Origin: Choanephora cucurbitarum
Lineage: Eukaryota > Mucoromycota > Mucoromycetes > Mucorales > Choanephoraceae
Direction: 5' to 3'
DNA length: 64,000 bases
Assembly: GCA_025331435.1 (NCBI GenBank)
Contig: JAIWNI010000037.1
Location: forward strand, 62,001-126,000
Within the stretch, counting starts at the first letter, position 1, and every line of letters starts with the position of its first letter. A program made the position numbers and the translations under genes. Below the pieces are notes generated by a model, which was not told the origin of the DNA, did not search any database, and was given only the letters and a program-made list of their open reading frames with translations. Below are positions 24,391 through 35,582 of this stretch, piece after piece.

Positions 24391-26946
24391 AATCAATCAA
24401 AATTTTCCATTCAAACAAATGGAATAAAGTTGTAGGTGAAATTACGATGTAGTTGTTGGTCGGATAGGAATAAAAAAAAAGAGAGCAACATATCAAGCCG
24501 GAAAACTCGAATTTGTCTCTTCGTTAGACTATCTAATTACTTGTAACATTTTGAAGAATCTCGAGTGTACAGTGTCTATCAAGATGAATTGAATAATAAA
24601 TAGAATCCTTTAAGTTTTGCAATAAACTTCAACATTGGCTCTTATATGAAGCACATGATGTCGTGCCATCGTATTATGGATCAAGAAATCTCCTTTCAAG
24701 ACTAACATTAAATTAATTGTAGAACTAGACATAGTATTCTTTGACAGCATTATACAGTAATGGCATGCAACTTATCGCTCGCTTGTTAAACAATCAAGAA
24801 GATAGCCCACTAGTGTAATGCATGTACTTCAATAAACGGATCAATCTGTTTGTTTCCTATTGTTTCCAGAAATAGATCTAACAAACATACAAGCGTAGAT
24901 TTTGTATCATATTTACTTGCCGGATGAATTCATCGCACATGGAATAAGGTTTTGTAATGTTTAGATTTCCTATGTTTTTGTTTGTTTGTTTGTACCATTA
25001 AAGTTGAATGATGACATCCTCTTTAGTGATCCTTTCAATAACTATAGACAACCATTAGTTGCTTTTTAAATGCCATAAGGGAGCAGATTTCCTCCTAAGA
25101 AAACTGTAACACAAGTAAATGAATTTACTAGCAAACAATGAACCAAGAGATTGGTCTTGGATCAGCATTAGCTTCATTGATAATCAAGCTTGTCTGAGAC
25201 TAAAGACATGTTATTTTAGATTGTATTACAAGAGGCAATAACAAAACTTGATACGCCTTCTACCCGCTTACAAAGTGGATTAAAAAGTTTTTTTCTAGAA
25301 GGTTTTGAAAAGGCGCACCTCAAGAAAGCTATCCTTTGGCGCTTCTAAGATAAGTGTTCATTCCAACTCGAAGAAAGAGTTGATGATATGGCTATCATTG
25401 AGCCTTGTCTCTTTTTTGTTATGTATATAAGGACTCTGATATGTAAGCAGCGTATGGGTTATGAATTTTAGCACTGTTTCTCATGGAGTCGGATAGTTTC
25501 TTTCCGCTTATAGACAACGGCTCAGCTTCGAGACTTTTACAGTCCAAAGATTCCTTATGTTCTTCAGTTTCTTTAGCATTTTTTGTCCATAAATTAGACT
25601 TCGTCGTCAAGCCTTAGTTAAAGGGCAAAACAACAAACCCAACAGTTCGAAAGACAAAAACCGTTACACTCAACTAAGCACCCAACATATCAGAGGTGTT
25701 TGAATTTTTCTTTAAGTAAATTTTTCGCTTTTGACCAAATACTAAATGCAATGATACATCCAACACTTTGACAATAGGTTGGCACTTGGCCTGCAATACA
25801 ATAAAGGAGTGTTTGTCTCAAAAAGGCAGAAAACTACTCGTGTTTTTTTGATAAGTAATTTAAACACATCGAAATCTAAGCCCCTACTTAGAAATAAAAC
25901 AAGTGAATGCAGCTAAGCCGCTATGTAAAGATGAAATAAGCAAAAGTAAATCAAGTCACAACAAAAAAATTTATGAACATATAAATACGAGAGAGGTTTT
26001 TGATTTTTATGTTCACTATCTTTCTTTAGTTCTTGTTATACGAAAAAGGTAAATATACAATTCATATCCCTCTTACATCTGGAGATAATGGCTATACAAG
26101 CAAACGTACCTCTTGTTGGTCCATCTCTTATTTCTGTTGGAAAGAGGAGGTTGAAGAATGATTAAACCGCTTTTATATGGCATAGTTCAACAGACATGGG
26201 AATTACTACCCCATGAGTGTTGACTCAAAAGTTCTTTCGCTCCTATATGACTCAACCTCTTATTCCAACTTTTTTTTTTCAAAATGAAAAAAAAAACTGT
26301 ATGCTAATTTTCTTTTCCAATTCATAGGTTATTCTTTCATTTGTATAATTAAGAGCTTTAATAAACTTATTTTTTTAAAAAGAAAATTTCACGTTTTTAA
26401 CTTCTTGAATGTTTGAGTTTTTAATGGAAATGAAGTTTTGGTTATGTGTTAGAAGCATCTTGGAATACATCACTGGATATACAAAATATTTGACAGTAGA
26501 GCACAGGGTTCCTTACTCCATAAATACTGAGAGATTAAAAAAATGTTTGAGAGGAGAAAGAATCAAGTATTTGGTTCACCTTGATTTGTTTGCACTGCAC
26601 CATATCTCGAAACAGATTGCACAATTGAAGAAAAGTATTGCTTAGAAGAAAATAGTGTTCGGATTGCATTAATAAAAGCAATAGACATTGCATATACTGA
26701 CAATATCATAATGAACTCTAACAGAATCGATTGAGACACTCAAATACAACATAAGAAATGGAATTGCTTTAGCCTCGTTTTTTATGTGTAATCAGCAAGA
26801 AAACGAAACGCATTAAGCAGCGTTAGCTGGATAATAAGGAATAATTTATATAATGGCAGATGATGTTACTAAAGGAGAATGAAGAAAAGTTTGTACATCT
26901 TTGTCCCTCTTTCTAATTTGTTCTTCTAAGCACCACATTCTTTACA

Positions 26947-27227
26947 ATGGTTTCTACTTCTCCTGATACTACTGATGTTTTAACTGGTACTCCTCCTGTT
27001 ATGAACACTACTCGTACTAGCGAATTGACGGAAGACGTACGAGATAATACTGACTTTGCTTTAACTGCAAACGTAGAGGCCACATTTGCTAACTTATTCA
27101 GGACTACCGTGTAAATATCAAAAGACTTAGGACTGGTTTCAAGGTGACCTACGGTCGTTATCTTGCTTGCCAAGAATTACATCCTGGTGCTGAATCTAGT
27201 CAGTCATCTGGAATATTCCAATTTTGA
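26947..27227 (+). pseudogene. Frameshifted ORF relic, unknown family
   Basis: An ATG frame of 55 codons (26947-27114, beginning MVSTSPDTTDVLTGTPPV) shows protein-like composition and ends in a stop. A second frame starting around 27102 continues directly with DYRVNIKRLRTGFKVTYGRY and runs to a stop at 27227. One single-base shift near 27101 would join the two into a sequence of about 95 residues. This pattern is expected of a gene or mobile-element ORF that has taken a frameshift. I do not recognise the protein; a retroelement gag-like ORF is a guess. No repeats or flanking element ends were noticed. Confidence 0.4.
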
Positions 27228-28731
27228 GGACTTGCAATATTCTATTTTAACTTTCAATATTTAGGGAATTTTGAAAAATAGAAAGTCCATTGGAGATGCC
27301 CCAAGTTACCAAAAAATAGAAATAATGCTCAAAAACCAAAAAGCAGAAACGAGCTTTTTCTTTCAGCATTTTTCCCATGTAAAAAGAAAACACTTTGACG
27401 CGTTCATGACAAAACGACATCTCATATTTCTTTAACATCTAGTGTAAAGCCATTGATGTCTGTGTTTCGGCGCTCCCTGATATGGCATTCACTCGTCGAT
27501 CTCCATGCAACGCCCATTTGTTTCTAGACACTTAGTGCACTCGTCGCAAAAATGACTAAAGCAGCCTGTCCGCTGGTTAACTATAAGTCTCTGAGAGATA
27601 CTACTAGACTTTTTGTTTTAGCAGCAATAAATCCAAAAGACAAAGCGACATCTATTATGCTATCTTTTAAGAGAAGCCCTGCTAAACTCTCTTATTTTTT
27701 TTTGAAGTGATAATCTATCTGCTTCCAAACCCAATCCATTCCTAATTATGATATTGCTGCTTATCCGAAAAGCTTAACGCTGCTTCAGTTGCGCTTTTCT
27801 GTTCCTTTCCAAATCAGCTTTGTCCATGTCGGCTTACACTTGAAATAGAATTTCCGTGAAATCATAGTGAGATTTTAGCGAATAAATCTTGTGATATTCG
27901 ACATTGGTGATGGATCGTTAGTAGTCAATAGGTTATGAAGTGAAATGAACCTCTTTTAATCCTCTATCAAAAGTAAGGGAATGTTTATCGATTTCAGTCA
28001 TTTAACTTCAGCATCAATAAATACATGGAATCTATAGGCGGTTCATGTCTTTCAATAGGATGCTTGTATTGGCGCTATTTCATAAAATTAGTGATTTGTA
28101 CTCCTCCAAATCAACTAGTCAACTTACTTGAATGATTCAACGTTCTCAAACATATAAAAACCAGGAAGAACTGGGTGAACGAAAGAGCAAGCTTTGGCTC
28201 TTGAACTTTGCGATGGTGTGAGAACGATGAAAAGCAGTCTGACTGAAAAATGTATTTTTGTCACCTAACTAACTAGTGTTGCTGAAGCTATAGACAGTGC
28301 TTTAAAAGTAAACTAGCATTACTATTGGCTGATACATCATTACTCTTATGTGTCAACCTGAACTTGTGCTTTAAATCAGAAGGTTTAATTGTTGTGTCAC
28401 CCAAGGTGTTGATGATTAGTGCAATACACTAACCATCTAAGGTGAAAGTGTTGTTTTTAAAATACCATACGGTGCTCCCTGTTAATCTACATGACTTTTA
28501 GTGCTTACATTGGATCCAAAAAAGAAAGGCAAGTAAGCTTACCCTTAAAAGATTCCAATCAATGATTGTTTGAAAATGGTGATGTGTAACTTGCAGTCAT
28601 CCCCTTAGCTGAACATCTTATTGGCTAGCTTACATTGACATTTGATTTTAGATCCGATTGCATGAATTTTGATGGATGAAAGAGTTTTTTCTTTTTTTTT
28701 TCGTGTCTTTTCTTATACATTATTCTTCCTT

Positions 28732-29876
28732 ATGTTGCGTCTCATCCAAAGACAGTTGGTGGTAAAATAAGATGATTGGATAGTCTGTCAAGTTCCCCCA
28801 GTTAACACGTATACATAGAATCCATCTACAACACCAGTACGTGCTCTTTCTACCTCTGGACTGGCTTTCAAGAAGCACCTACGTCAAAAAAAGATAGGAC
28901 CTGCTCCAGCCTATAGTCCCTCATCTATTGAAGATGCTGTCTATAACATCATCTACAACACACCTGAAGAAGAAACTCAAAAACCTACTCGTCATGTACT
29001 TAACTGTCTTGCTGAAAATGAACCAGGTGTGATCAGTAGAATCTCGGGTATCTTGGCCAGTAGAAACTTCAATATTGAATCTATGGTGGCTGCTCATACA
29101 GAAGTAGAAGGGTTAAGTCGAATGACGATTGTGTTTAAAGGAAAAGAGTCTCAGATTGAACAAGCCAGAAGACAACTTGAAGATCTGGTATGTGTCTATA
29201 AGAAAAAAAAAAAGTAAGAGAGTGAAAGGAAATTAAAGATATTCTTATACAAAAGGTACCTGTATGGGCTGTCTTGGATTATTCGCGTACCAAGATTATT
29301 GAGCGTGAATTGTTGATGATCAAAGTATCTATTCTTGGCCCAGAACATCTACATGAACAACTACCTACAGCAAAATTAGATGAACACACAGTGGAATATG
29401 TAGATGAGAAACTGAATGATACTATGGTAACACATATCTTTTAAGAGAGAGAGAGGAAATAACTGATGTTACTATCTAGACAAACAACGTTACTGAATCA
29501 GATAAACCACCCTCAGTAGCACTTCGAGAGACATTCAGTCATTTACGTGCTATTACTGAACTATCGCGTCTGTTTGAAGGCAAGATAGTCGATGTCTCTT
29601 CTGATTCTGTGATTGTTCAGATCTGTGCTAAACCAGAACGTATTACTTCTTTCATGAGGCTCTGTAAGCCATTTGGTATTATTGAGGCAGCCAGAACAGG
29701 TAAATAGATTAAGATTCAGGTGTTGAACTAGGTCTAATTAGTCTGTAGGTGTCATGGCCATGCCTCGTTCACCTGTGCATGATTATTATGGTGCACAAAC
29801 TGAACATGCTTATTCAAATGAAATAGCAGAAGATGATGATGATATAGTTGATCCCACCAGTCTTCCACCAGGATAA
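28732..29876 (+). CDS. ILV6: Acetolactate synthase regulatory (small) subunit, mitochondrial
   Basis: Five exons (28732-28761, 28819-29187, 29256-29426, 29480-29699, 29749-29876) give 305 residues. The subunit activates the Ilv2 acetolactate synthase and confers valine feedback in branched-chain amino-acid synthesis in the mitochondrial matrix. A ten-codon first exon starts a basic, hydroxylated targeting peptide (MLRLIQRQLV). The ACT domain is clear (HVLNCLAENEPGVISRISG, then FNIESMVAAHTEVEGLSRMT). The conserved C-terminal half follows (VWAVLDYSRTKIIERELLMI; FGIIEAARTG; AMPRSPVHDYYG). The donor after the first exon was set at GTAAAA rather than the earlier GTGGTA; both keep the frame and differ by one Val. 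The 3' end converges on the Gyp7 gene. Confidence 0.95.
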
Positions 29877-30544
29877 TTAAAAAAAAATATTTGGTTTATT
29901 TGCCTCCCTCACAATGAACCAAGTGATTCATTCAACACAATCAAAAAGTAAAATCAATTTCTTTGTTTAATAAATGACTATAGCAAACTCCCTTTTATAA
30001 AAGACAAAAATCATGATTTTTTTTTTAATTAGTTACCTTATTCAATACAATAGATGGTAACTATCAATAAAAAAATTAAAGGGTACAAAGTAGGAATTCA
30101 AGAACATAAGTAAGAGCTATAGAAAACGTATTCTATGTAACAGAATCAGAATAAATAAAGGAGTAAAGAGAATGATCAATAAGAAAGATTTCATCGGTAT
30201 TTGCATATATAGAGAAAAGGAGAGGGAACTATTTTCAGAACTTAGGAAAGTATGACTACAACAACTAATAACATTGTGAGAGGAGTGATTTCATTGCTTA
30301 AGGTGAAATGTATAAATTGAAATTTCAGCTTAATATCAAAAGGAATAGAATTTATTACAATAAAAGGAGCACTAAAATTACCCTTTGTTTCTCCTTAGTT
30401 TTATTATTCTCTCTTATCATTTAAATTGGCAATAAAAAAGAAGGTTCTTTAACACTATAAAATCTCCTTTTCAAACCCCCCCTTTCTCTTCTTCTGTTTA
30501 TTACATAAGCATAAAGAACAAGTTTTCTTGTACTCCTTATTCTC
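29877..30544. other. Convergent 3' spacer between ILV6 and Gyp7
   Basis: 668 nt of AT-rich sequence between two convergent stop codons. It holds both 3' UTRs; no gene is visible. Confidence 0.6.
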
Positions 30545-32980
30545 CTATATCTCTCGTAATAATGGATGAATGACAGGCAATGAATCCCTCGATGTCTCCT
30601 CTAATTGAGCTCGCTTATGATCTACAGCCTCAACACGTTGTTGGAATTGACGGTATAGAATCTCAGCTCGTTGTAATGTTTCCTGCAGAGGAATGGTCAT
30701 GGAGAGATCATTGATGTATTTCAGGATTTCATCAAATGTCTTGAGATAATCCATCATCACATCACGGTGCTAAAACAGAGAATAAGTTCAGATCGACAGG
30801 CAGAATAAGCTACACTTACTTGGTCAAGGATAGCTAGGGCAATAAACAGATGAAATTGATCTGTCAGATAATCTGTCCAGAGTACTTCCCATAGAGTCAT
30901 CATATCCTTCCAGACAAACTCACGCTTATACCATACCAACAACCATCGGAAACAAAAGAAGAAATTACCACTGTCTGTCTTTTGAAGGTGTTGGTAGAGT
31001 GAAGGATCCATCCAGTGTAACAATCGATCCATCTTGAGTAACTGTTGATGCATACCTGATTGATCTGTATAAAAGTTGGATTGCTATATAACATGAGTTT
31101 CAAAAAGAGCCATGATTTAGATCCTCTCTTACCATTCGATCCATAAAACCCACAAAGGCCCAGAAACTCAAGGCTTCATCTTCAATCACAGCATAGAGTG
31201 GTGACAAGAGATCAGACATACCTTGAACATAACCTAGTTCGGGATGATACACGTTGTAGGTACACAAGATGGCCTTCAGGGTCTCGAGATGAAGATTGGT
31301 GCCAACATGCATAGCTGGATCAGGGTTAGGTAGATCCTCTGCCATGTAGATATCGACTGTACGATCTGTACGGTGCACGTCCTTATCGATCCGATGCTTT
31401 TGATCCTGCCAACTACCTTGTTGTCGATAGACATGATCCTGAGACCAAGTAGCTTTGTAGGCATCATAGCGTGTTCTAGTTCATAATAGTTGAATAGGCT
31501 ACTGATATTCAGCCTGAGTTTCTTTTTTACCTTTTATCGATAGCTATCTGTTGACGTTCCTGTCGAGTTGATTGCCATGGATAGACACCTGTCAGAAATA
31601 ACCACGCTTCCTTTCGCACTGAATGATCTAATCCACCAGAAAAGATGTGTTTCTTGACCATGATCTCAGGCACAATCAATTGACCCTGTTGATCGAAATA
31701 ACCACGCCAATCTGCCTCAGTGACAGGTGAGGTACGTGTATGGGTAGGAATGGATTGATCACTTTCAGACTAAATGAAGATATCATTAGAGAGAATGATG
31801 AGACACACACATACTTACATTCAAGATTTCAAATACACCTAATGCTGTTTCCTCTTGTCCTTCATCATGTCCCCAGATACCAACATGACGATACTTTTGA
31901 TCATTCGGTACTGCCTTGGCTGACTGAGCAGCTAGTCCGGCAGCCCATTTGGCCAGAAAGATACGAGCAGAATCATAGTCATCCATTGTAGTCTGGACTG
32001 CTTCACTCTGGTGACATAATGACTCTGGATGAGATGTTGGTCTGTTTAACAAGTGAACTGCAGTTTCCTTTGAAAATTTAGTAACGCGTGATAGCTTTTC
32101 AAGGATATGCCAGCGTGCTTCTTTTAATGTCTATAGACAGAATAATCAACAACAACAAAAAAAATAGATATGTGTGTGTATTCACTCTACAGCTACCAAG
32201 GGATCCATTTGAGTGGATGTCAAGGATAAAGATGCCAGTGGATGAAGTGGATTGACTAGGTATTCATGATCATTGGATCTATCCCACTTTTCTATTTAGT
32301 CAGACTGTCTCATGTTAGACTCAATATATACTCAACTTGTGCATTGGCACCAATTGACTGAGATGAGTGATGAATTCATCGCCACCCCAATGCAGGCTAG
32401 ATGTGGCTGTCAATTTGCCACCTTGATTGTTCTTTTGAAACACTGTACTCTGACTCTCATCATCATGAAACCAATAAGGACCTGCACTAGGACCTTGCTT
32501 GAAGTTGATCACAATGTTACCATACCATTTAGAGAGAGAAGGTGGATTGATCACGATGGAATGGATAGTGGAAATAGGTGCAGAGAGAGCATAAGGTGAA
32601 TCAGGCAAGTTATCTATCCAACAGACCCATTTTTTAGCTGTTGACTAACATAAGATAGATGTGATTACCTTCCATACTGTCCTTTGTCTCTGGTGCCCAT
32701 GCAACCAAATAGATCTTTTCTGACTAGATGACGAAAGGTGTTATTGACTGTATTAAACAAGAGAGCTATCTTACATTTTCAACCAGCGAGAGATAACCAG
32801 CAATAAAGTCAGCTGAATGACTAGAGGGATGAACATAGACTTTTGATTTGGAATAAATAAGTTTGACTGAACCCTCTGCTGTCTTTTTGACGCGAGGATC
32901 AAGTAGCATCTAACATGAAGAGCATCACTTTCTGTTTCTTTAATTTACATAGTATGCCTTACATCAAACGATTCGTCCAT
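30545..32980 (-). CDS. GYP7: Rab GTPase-activating protein, Gyp7/TBC1D15-like
   Basis: Ten exons (32963-32980, 32775-32909, 32669-32723, 32332-32637, 32191-32291, 31819-32130, 31531-31769, 31133-31475, 30820-31083, 30545-30769) encode 665 residues. The N-terminal half matches the DUF3548-type region of Gyp7 proteins. The C-terminal half is a TBC domain beginning at about residue 330 (WRGYFDQQGQLIV...IFSGGLDHSVRKEAWLFLTG). Both catalytic fingers are present: Arg424 in the IDKDVHR motif and Gln473 in YVQGMSDLL. Such GAPs switch off Ypt7/Rab7-type GTPases in vacuolar and endosomal traffic. One intron (32638-32668) would be only 31 nt long; without its removal the frame meets a stop. The gene is divergent from the PAS-type kinase with 443 nt between the start codons. 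Confidence 0.92.
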
Positions 32981-33423
32981 GAGTAAAAAAAAGAAAGAAA
33001 ATAACAAACAGAAAGAGAGAGAATGACCCTATTACCATATATAGAAGTGTTTCAACTCTCTTCACTTCCATGGTGTCAGTGCACATCAATTCTATTTTTA
33101 ATACCCTCTAAGAAAGGGGGAAACCTAAGAAAGATTCGATCGATTCTTTTTTTAGCAGAGAATGCAGATCTCTCAATGTTGTTTCTCAAGATGTTGTCAT
33201 TCATACATTCCTTTTTATATGTTTCTCCTAAAATGGAATTCATATTAACATTGTCCCCCCCTTTTATCCTTATAGATTCTCCCTGTCATTTATAAAAAAA
33301 AAACCCCTTTCTCCTGTTTCTCTAAAACAATATAAAAAGAGAATCGGATTTTTTTTATTTTCTTATTTCTAGATAATGTTATATTGCTTTCTTCACTCAT
33401 TAAATTCAATTCCCTTTTAAACA
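32981..33423. other. Divergent promoter between GYP7 and the PAS-type kinase
   Basis: 443 nt shared by two divergent genes. It includes a TATA box for the plus-strand kinase (listed) and long T-rich runs. No reading frame of interest. Confidence 0.6.
33331..33339 (+). promoter_or_regulatory. TATA box of the PAS-type kinase gene
   Basis: TATAAAAAG lies 93 nt upstream of the ATG at 33424, followed by a T-rich stretch that may hold the start site. Confidence 0.55.
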
Positions 33424-34455
33424 ATGTCCTACCAACACCAAATCAGTTATATCAACAATAAAGAACCAGCCACGCCACCTTCCATGGCATCTACCTACCT
33501 AACACACTACCCATTCCATCCCGATTTCCTTGCCAACTACACAATGGGAGAAGAATTAGGATCAGGCGGTTATGGCTTTGTGGTCTCTGCCACTGAAAAG
33601 AGAACAGGCATCGAGAGAGCCGTCAAGTTCATCTTTCGCAACAAAATTCCCCGCCATAGTTGGGTCAGAGATCATGAATTAGGCACAATACCAATGGAGA
33701 TCTATGTGCTAAAGAATGTAAACCATCCCAGTGTGATTGGCTATGTAGATTCATACCAAGACAACCAATTCTTCTATCTCATCATGGAATTACACGGTAC
33801 TCAATGGTCTCAGACAGCCTATTTTTCAACTAGTGAACCACCTCGATCACCTGCACTCTCAGAAAATTCATTTGTCAGTGATGATAGTGATTCAGTCATT
33901 CAAGACTATCCATTACAGCGCAGAACATCCTGTGATCTATTTGAATGTATCGAACGCCATAACTACTTTGAAGAGCCTGTGGCCAAGATGATATTCCATC
34001 AAATTGCATCCTGTGTAGCTCATTTGGATCTCATGGGCATCTGTCACCGTGATATCAAGGATGAGAATATTGTGATTGACGATCAATTCCAGGTCAAGAT
34101 GATTGATTTTGGATCTGCCGTCCTGTTGCCTCGTCACTTTGGAGAACAGTCAAACTACTGTTTCAATCAGTTCTATGGTACTGTCAGTTTTGCATCTCCT
34201 GAAATCTTGATGGGTAGAGCCTATCGAGCTGAACCTGCAGAGATCTGGTCATTGGGTGTCTTGCTCTATACTATCTTGTTTGGTGAAGTGCCTTTTCATG
34301 ATTCTAATATGGCAATTGCTGGTCAATTTGTTCAACCCAAAATTAAGGTTTCCTCTTGTTGTTATCATCTTATCTCTAGTATGCTCAACAGATCTCCCGA
34401 GAAGAGACCTACTATTCATCAAGTCTTATCTCATGCTTGGTTTACCGAGTTCTAA
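33424..34455 (+). CDS. PAS-kinase-type Ser/Thr protein kinase lacking PAS domain
   Basis: Single exon, 343 residues, essentially only a kinase domain. Key residues are intact: Gly loop GSGGYG (46-51), Lys68, helix-C Glu92, HRD Asp210 with HRDIKDEN, DFG Asp228 in IDFGSA, and APE-like SPE. The sequence DENIVIDD, DFGSA and AEIWSLGVLLYT resembles PASK/Psk1, including Glu in place of the usual Asp before the Ile-Trp-Ser. In yeast, Psk1/2 steer glucose toward cell-wall synthesis and storage. A polar, Ser-rich insert (about residues 126-169) interrupts the hinge between MELHG and DLFECIE. No PAS domain is present upstream, and the TATA box 93 nt before the ATG makes a missing N-terminal part unlikely. 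The activation segment is normal in length. Confidence 0.9.
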   Translation: MSYQHQISYINNKEPATPPSMASTYLTHYPFHPDFLANYTMGEELGSGGYGFVVSATEKRTGIERAVKFIFRNKIPRHSWVRDHELGTIPMEIYVLKNVNHPSVIGYVDSYQDNQFFYLIMELHGTQWSQTAYFSTSEPPRSPALSENSFVSDDSDSVIQDYPLQRRTSCDLFECIERHNYFEEPVAKMIFHQIASCVAHLDLMGICHRDIKDENIVIDDQFQVKMIDFGSAVLLPRHFGEQSNYCFNQFYGTVSFASPEILMGRAYRAEPAEIWSLGVLLYTILFGEVPFHDSNMAIAGQFVQPKIKVSSCCYHLISSMLNRSPEKRPTIHQVLSHAWFTEF

Positions 34456-35582
34456 TCTTCCTCATTCTTATATACACCCCACCAAAAAAAATTAATGTCT
34501 TCCCTTTTTTTTTCCCTATATTGCTTCTTTTATAATTTCCCCCCTTTTATTATTATTTTGCATGATTCTCACTCTATTTCCCTTTTTAATCTAAGCTAAA
34601 CATCTCCCTCTTTTTTATTTTTTCTTTTTATTTTTTCTTATTGACTATTGTTTGATTATTATATTCAATTAAGAAAAAACAGAGAAAAAAAAACAAAAGA
34701 AAATAATTTCATACCCCTATTTTCCAAATTTATTATTATGCCCTTTTTATTATGAACCTCATTTATAACAATTTCTTCTTTGTACATAAAATGCATTTAT
34801 AGCCTTTATTTTCGTTTGTTAATAAATATGAACAAAATGTCAACTTTAAAAACCTTTGACTTGCATCATTCCTTAAAGATATTTTCATTAGCAGTAGGAG
34901 AGTTTTCAAATAGGGAGGGTATTATAAGGAGTTTGGAATGAAAGAACAATGAAACATGCTCATTGATACTTGTCAGGATCTAGAATTGTCTAAATAAAAA
35001 AAAGAGAGAGTGTTCATAAAAAGAGGAGGGGGAATACTATCTATTTGAATAAGATGACAATGATTCTCTTTCTCTTTTTTCACTAATTCTTAAAAGAAAG
35101 AGGGGAGGGGGGTTAGTAACGCACAAACACGCCTCCCTCTTTTCAAATCTAGTTTATAGGGTTAATTTGATACATCTCTTATAGTGAGATTGTGTCAATA
35201 AGAAATACACAAAAACAAGATGTCTTATCATCACCTAGCTTATTTGACAACACAGTAGACTGTCTATAAATAAAGAAGGTTGCTTTGCATAGCATAGTAA
35301 ACAAAGATGGTCAATTTCTTTTGGGTACACAATGATAGATTTAAACTTTGACATGTTTATGCATAAAACTAAGTTTTGTTTAGTAAATATTTTGTTCGAA
35401 TTCCATGCAACTCTTTGTGTATGACTAAGATTTCATTTTCTAACCTACAGAAGTCCATACTTGACTTTGTTTTTCCTCACAATAAAAAAAAAAGTAAGCA
35501 AGGTGACATGGCTTTATGTTCTTTAGGGGTATGAAGACATTTCTTGATCATGCAATTAGGTTTATTATACAAAAAAATTTAA
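34456..35582. other. AT-rich spacer
   Basis: 1.13 kb between convergent genes (PAS-type kinase and PhoD-like phosphatase), rich in poly-T and poly-A runs. No coding region or structured element recognised. Confidence 0.6.

Larger units (their letters stand above)
24260..28731. other. Gene desert with coding relics
   Basis: In this 4.47-kb spacer I see no intact conserved gene. It contains a CT microsatellite at its left end, a frameshifted ORF relic at 26.95-27.23 kb (listed separately), and a 25-codon ATG frame at 26088-26165 that follows a TATA-like ATAAATAC at about 25980 by 100 nt. Other open frames, such as 26409-26645 (78 codons) and 25419-25610 on the minus strand, lack motifs and could be chance. 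The last few hundred bases should include the ILV6 promoter. Confidence 0.55.

Noticed and set aside
28396..28450. tRNA-like hairpin in the ILV6 upstream region
   Set aside because: A TTAGTG/CACTAA stem exists, but there is no intact T-loop GTTCGA or acceptor stem.
35385..35410. GTTCGAATTCC resembling a tRNA B box
   Set aside because: No matching A box, anticodon arm or acceptor stem within tRNA distance.
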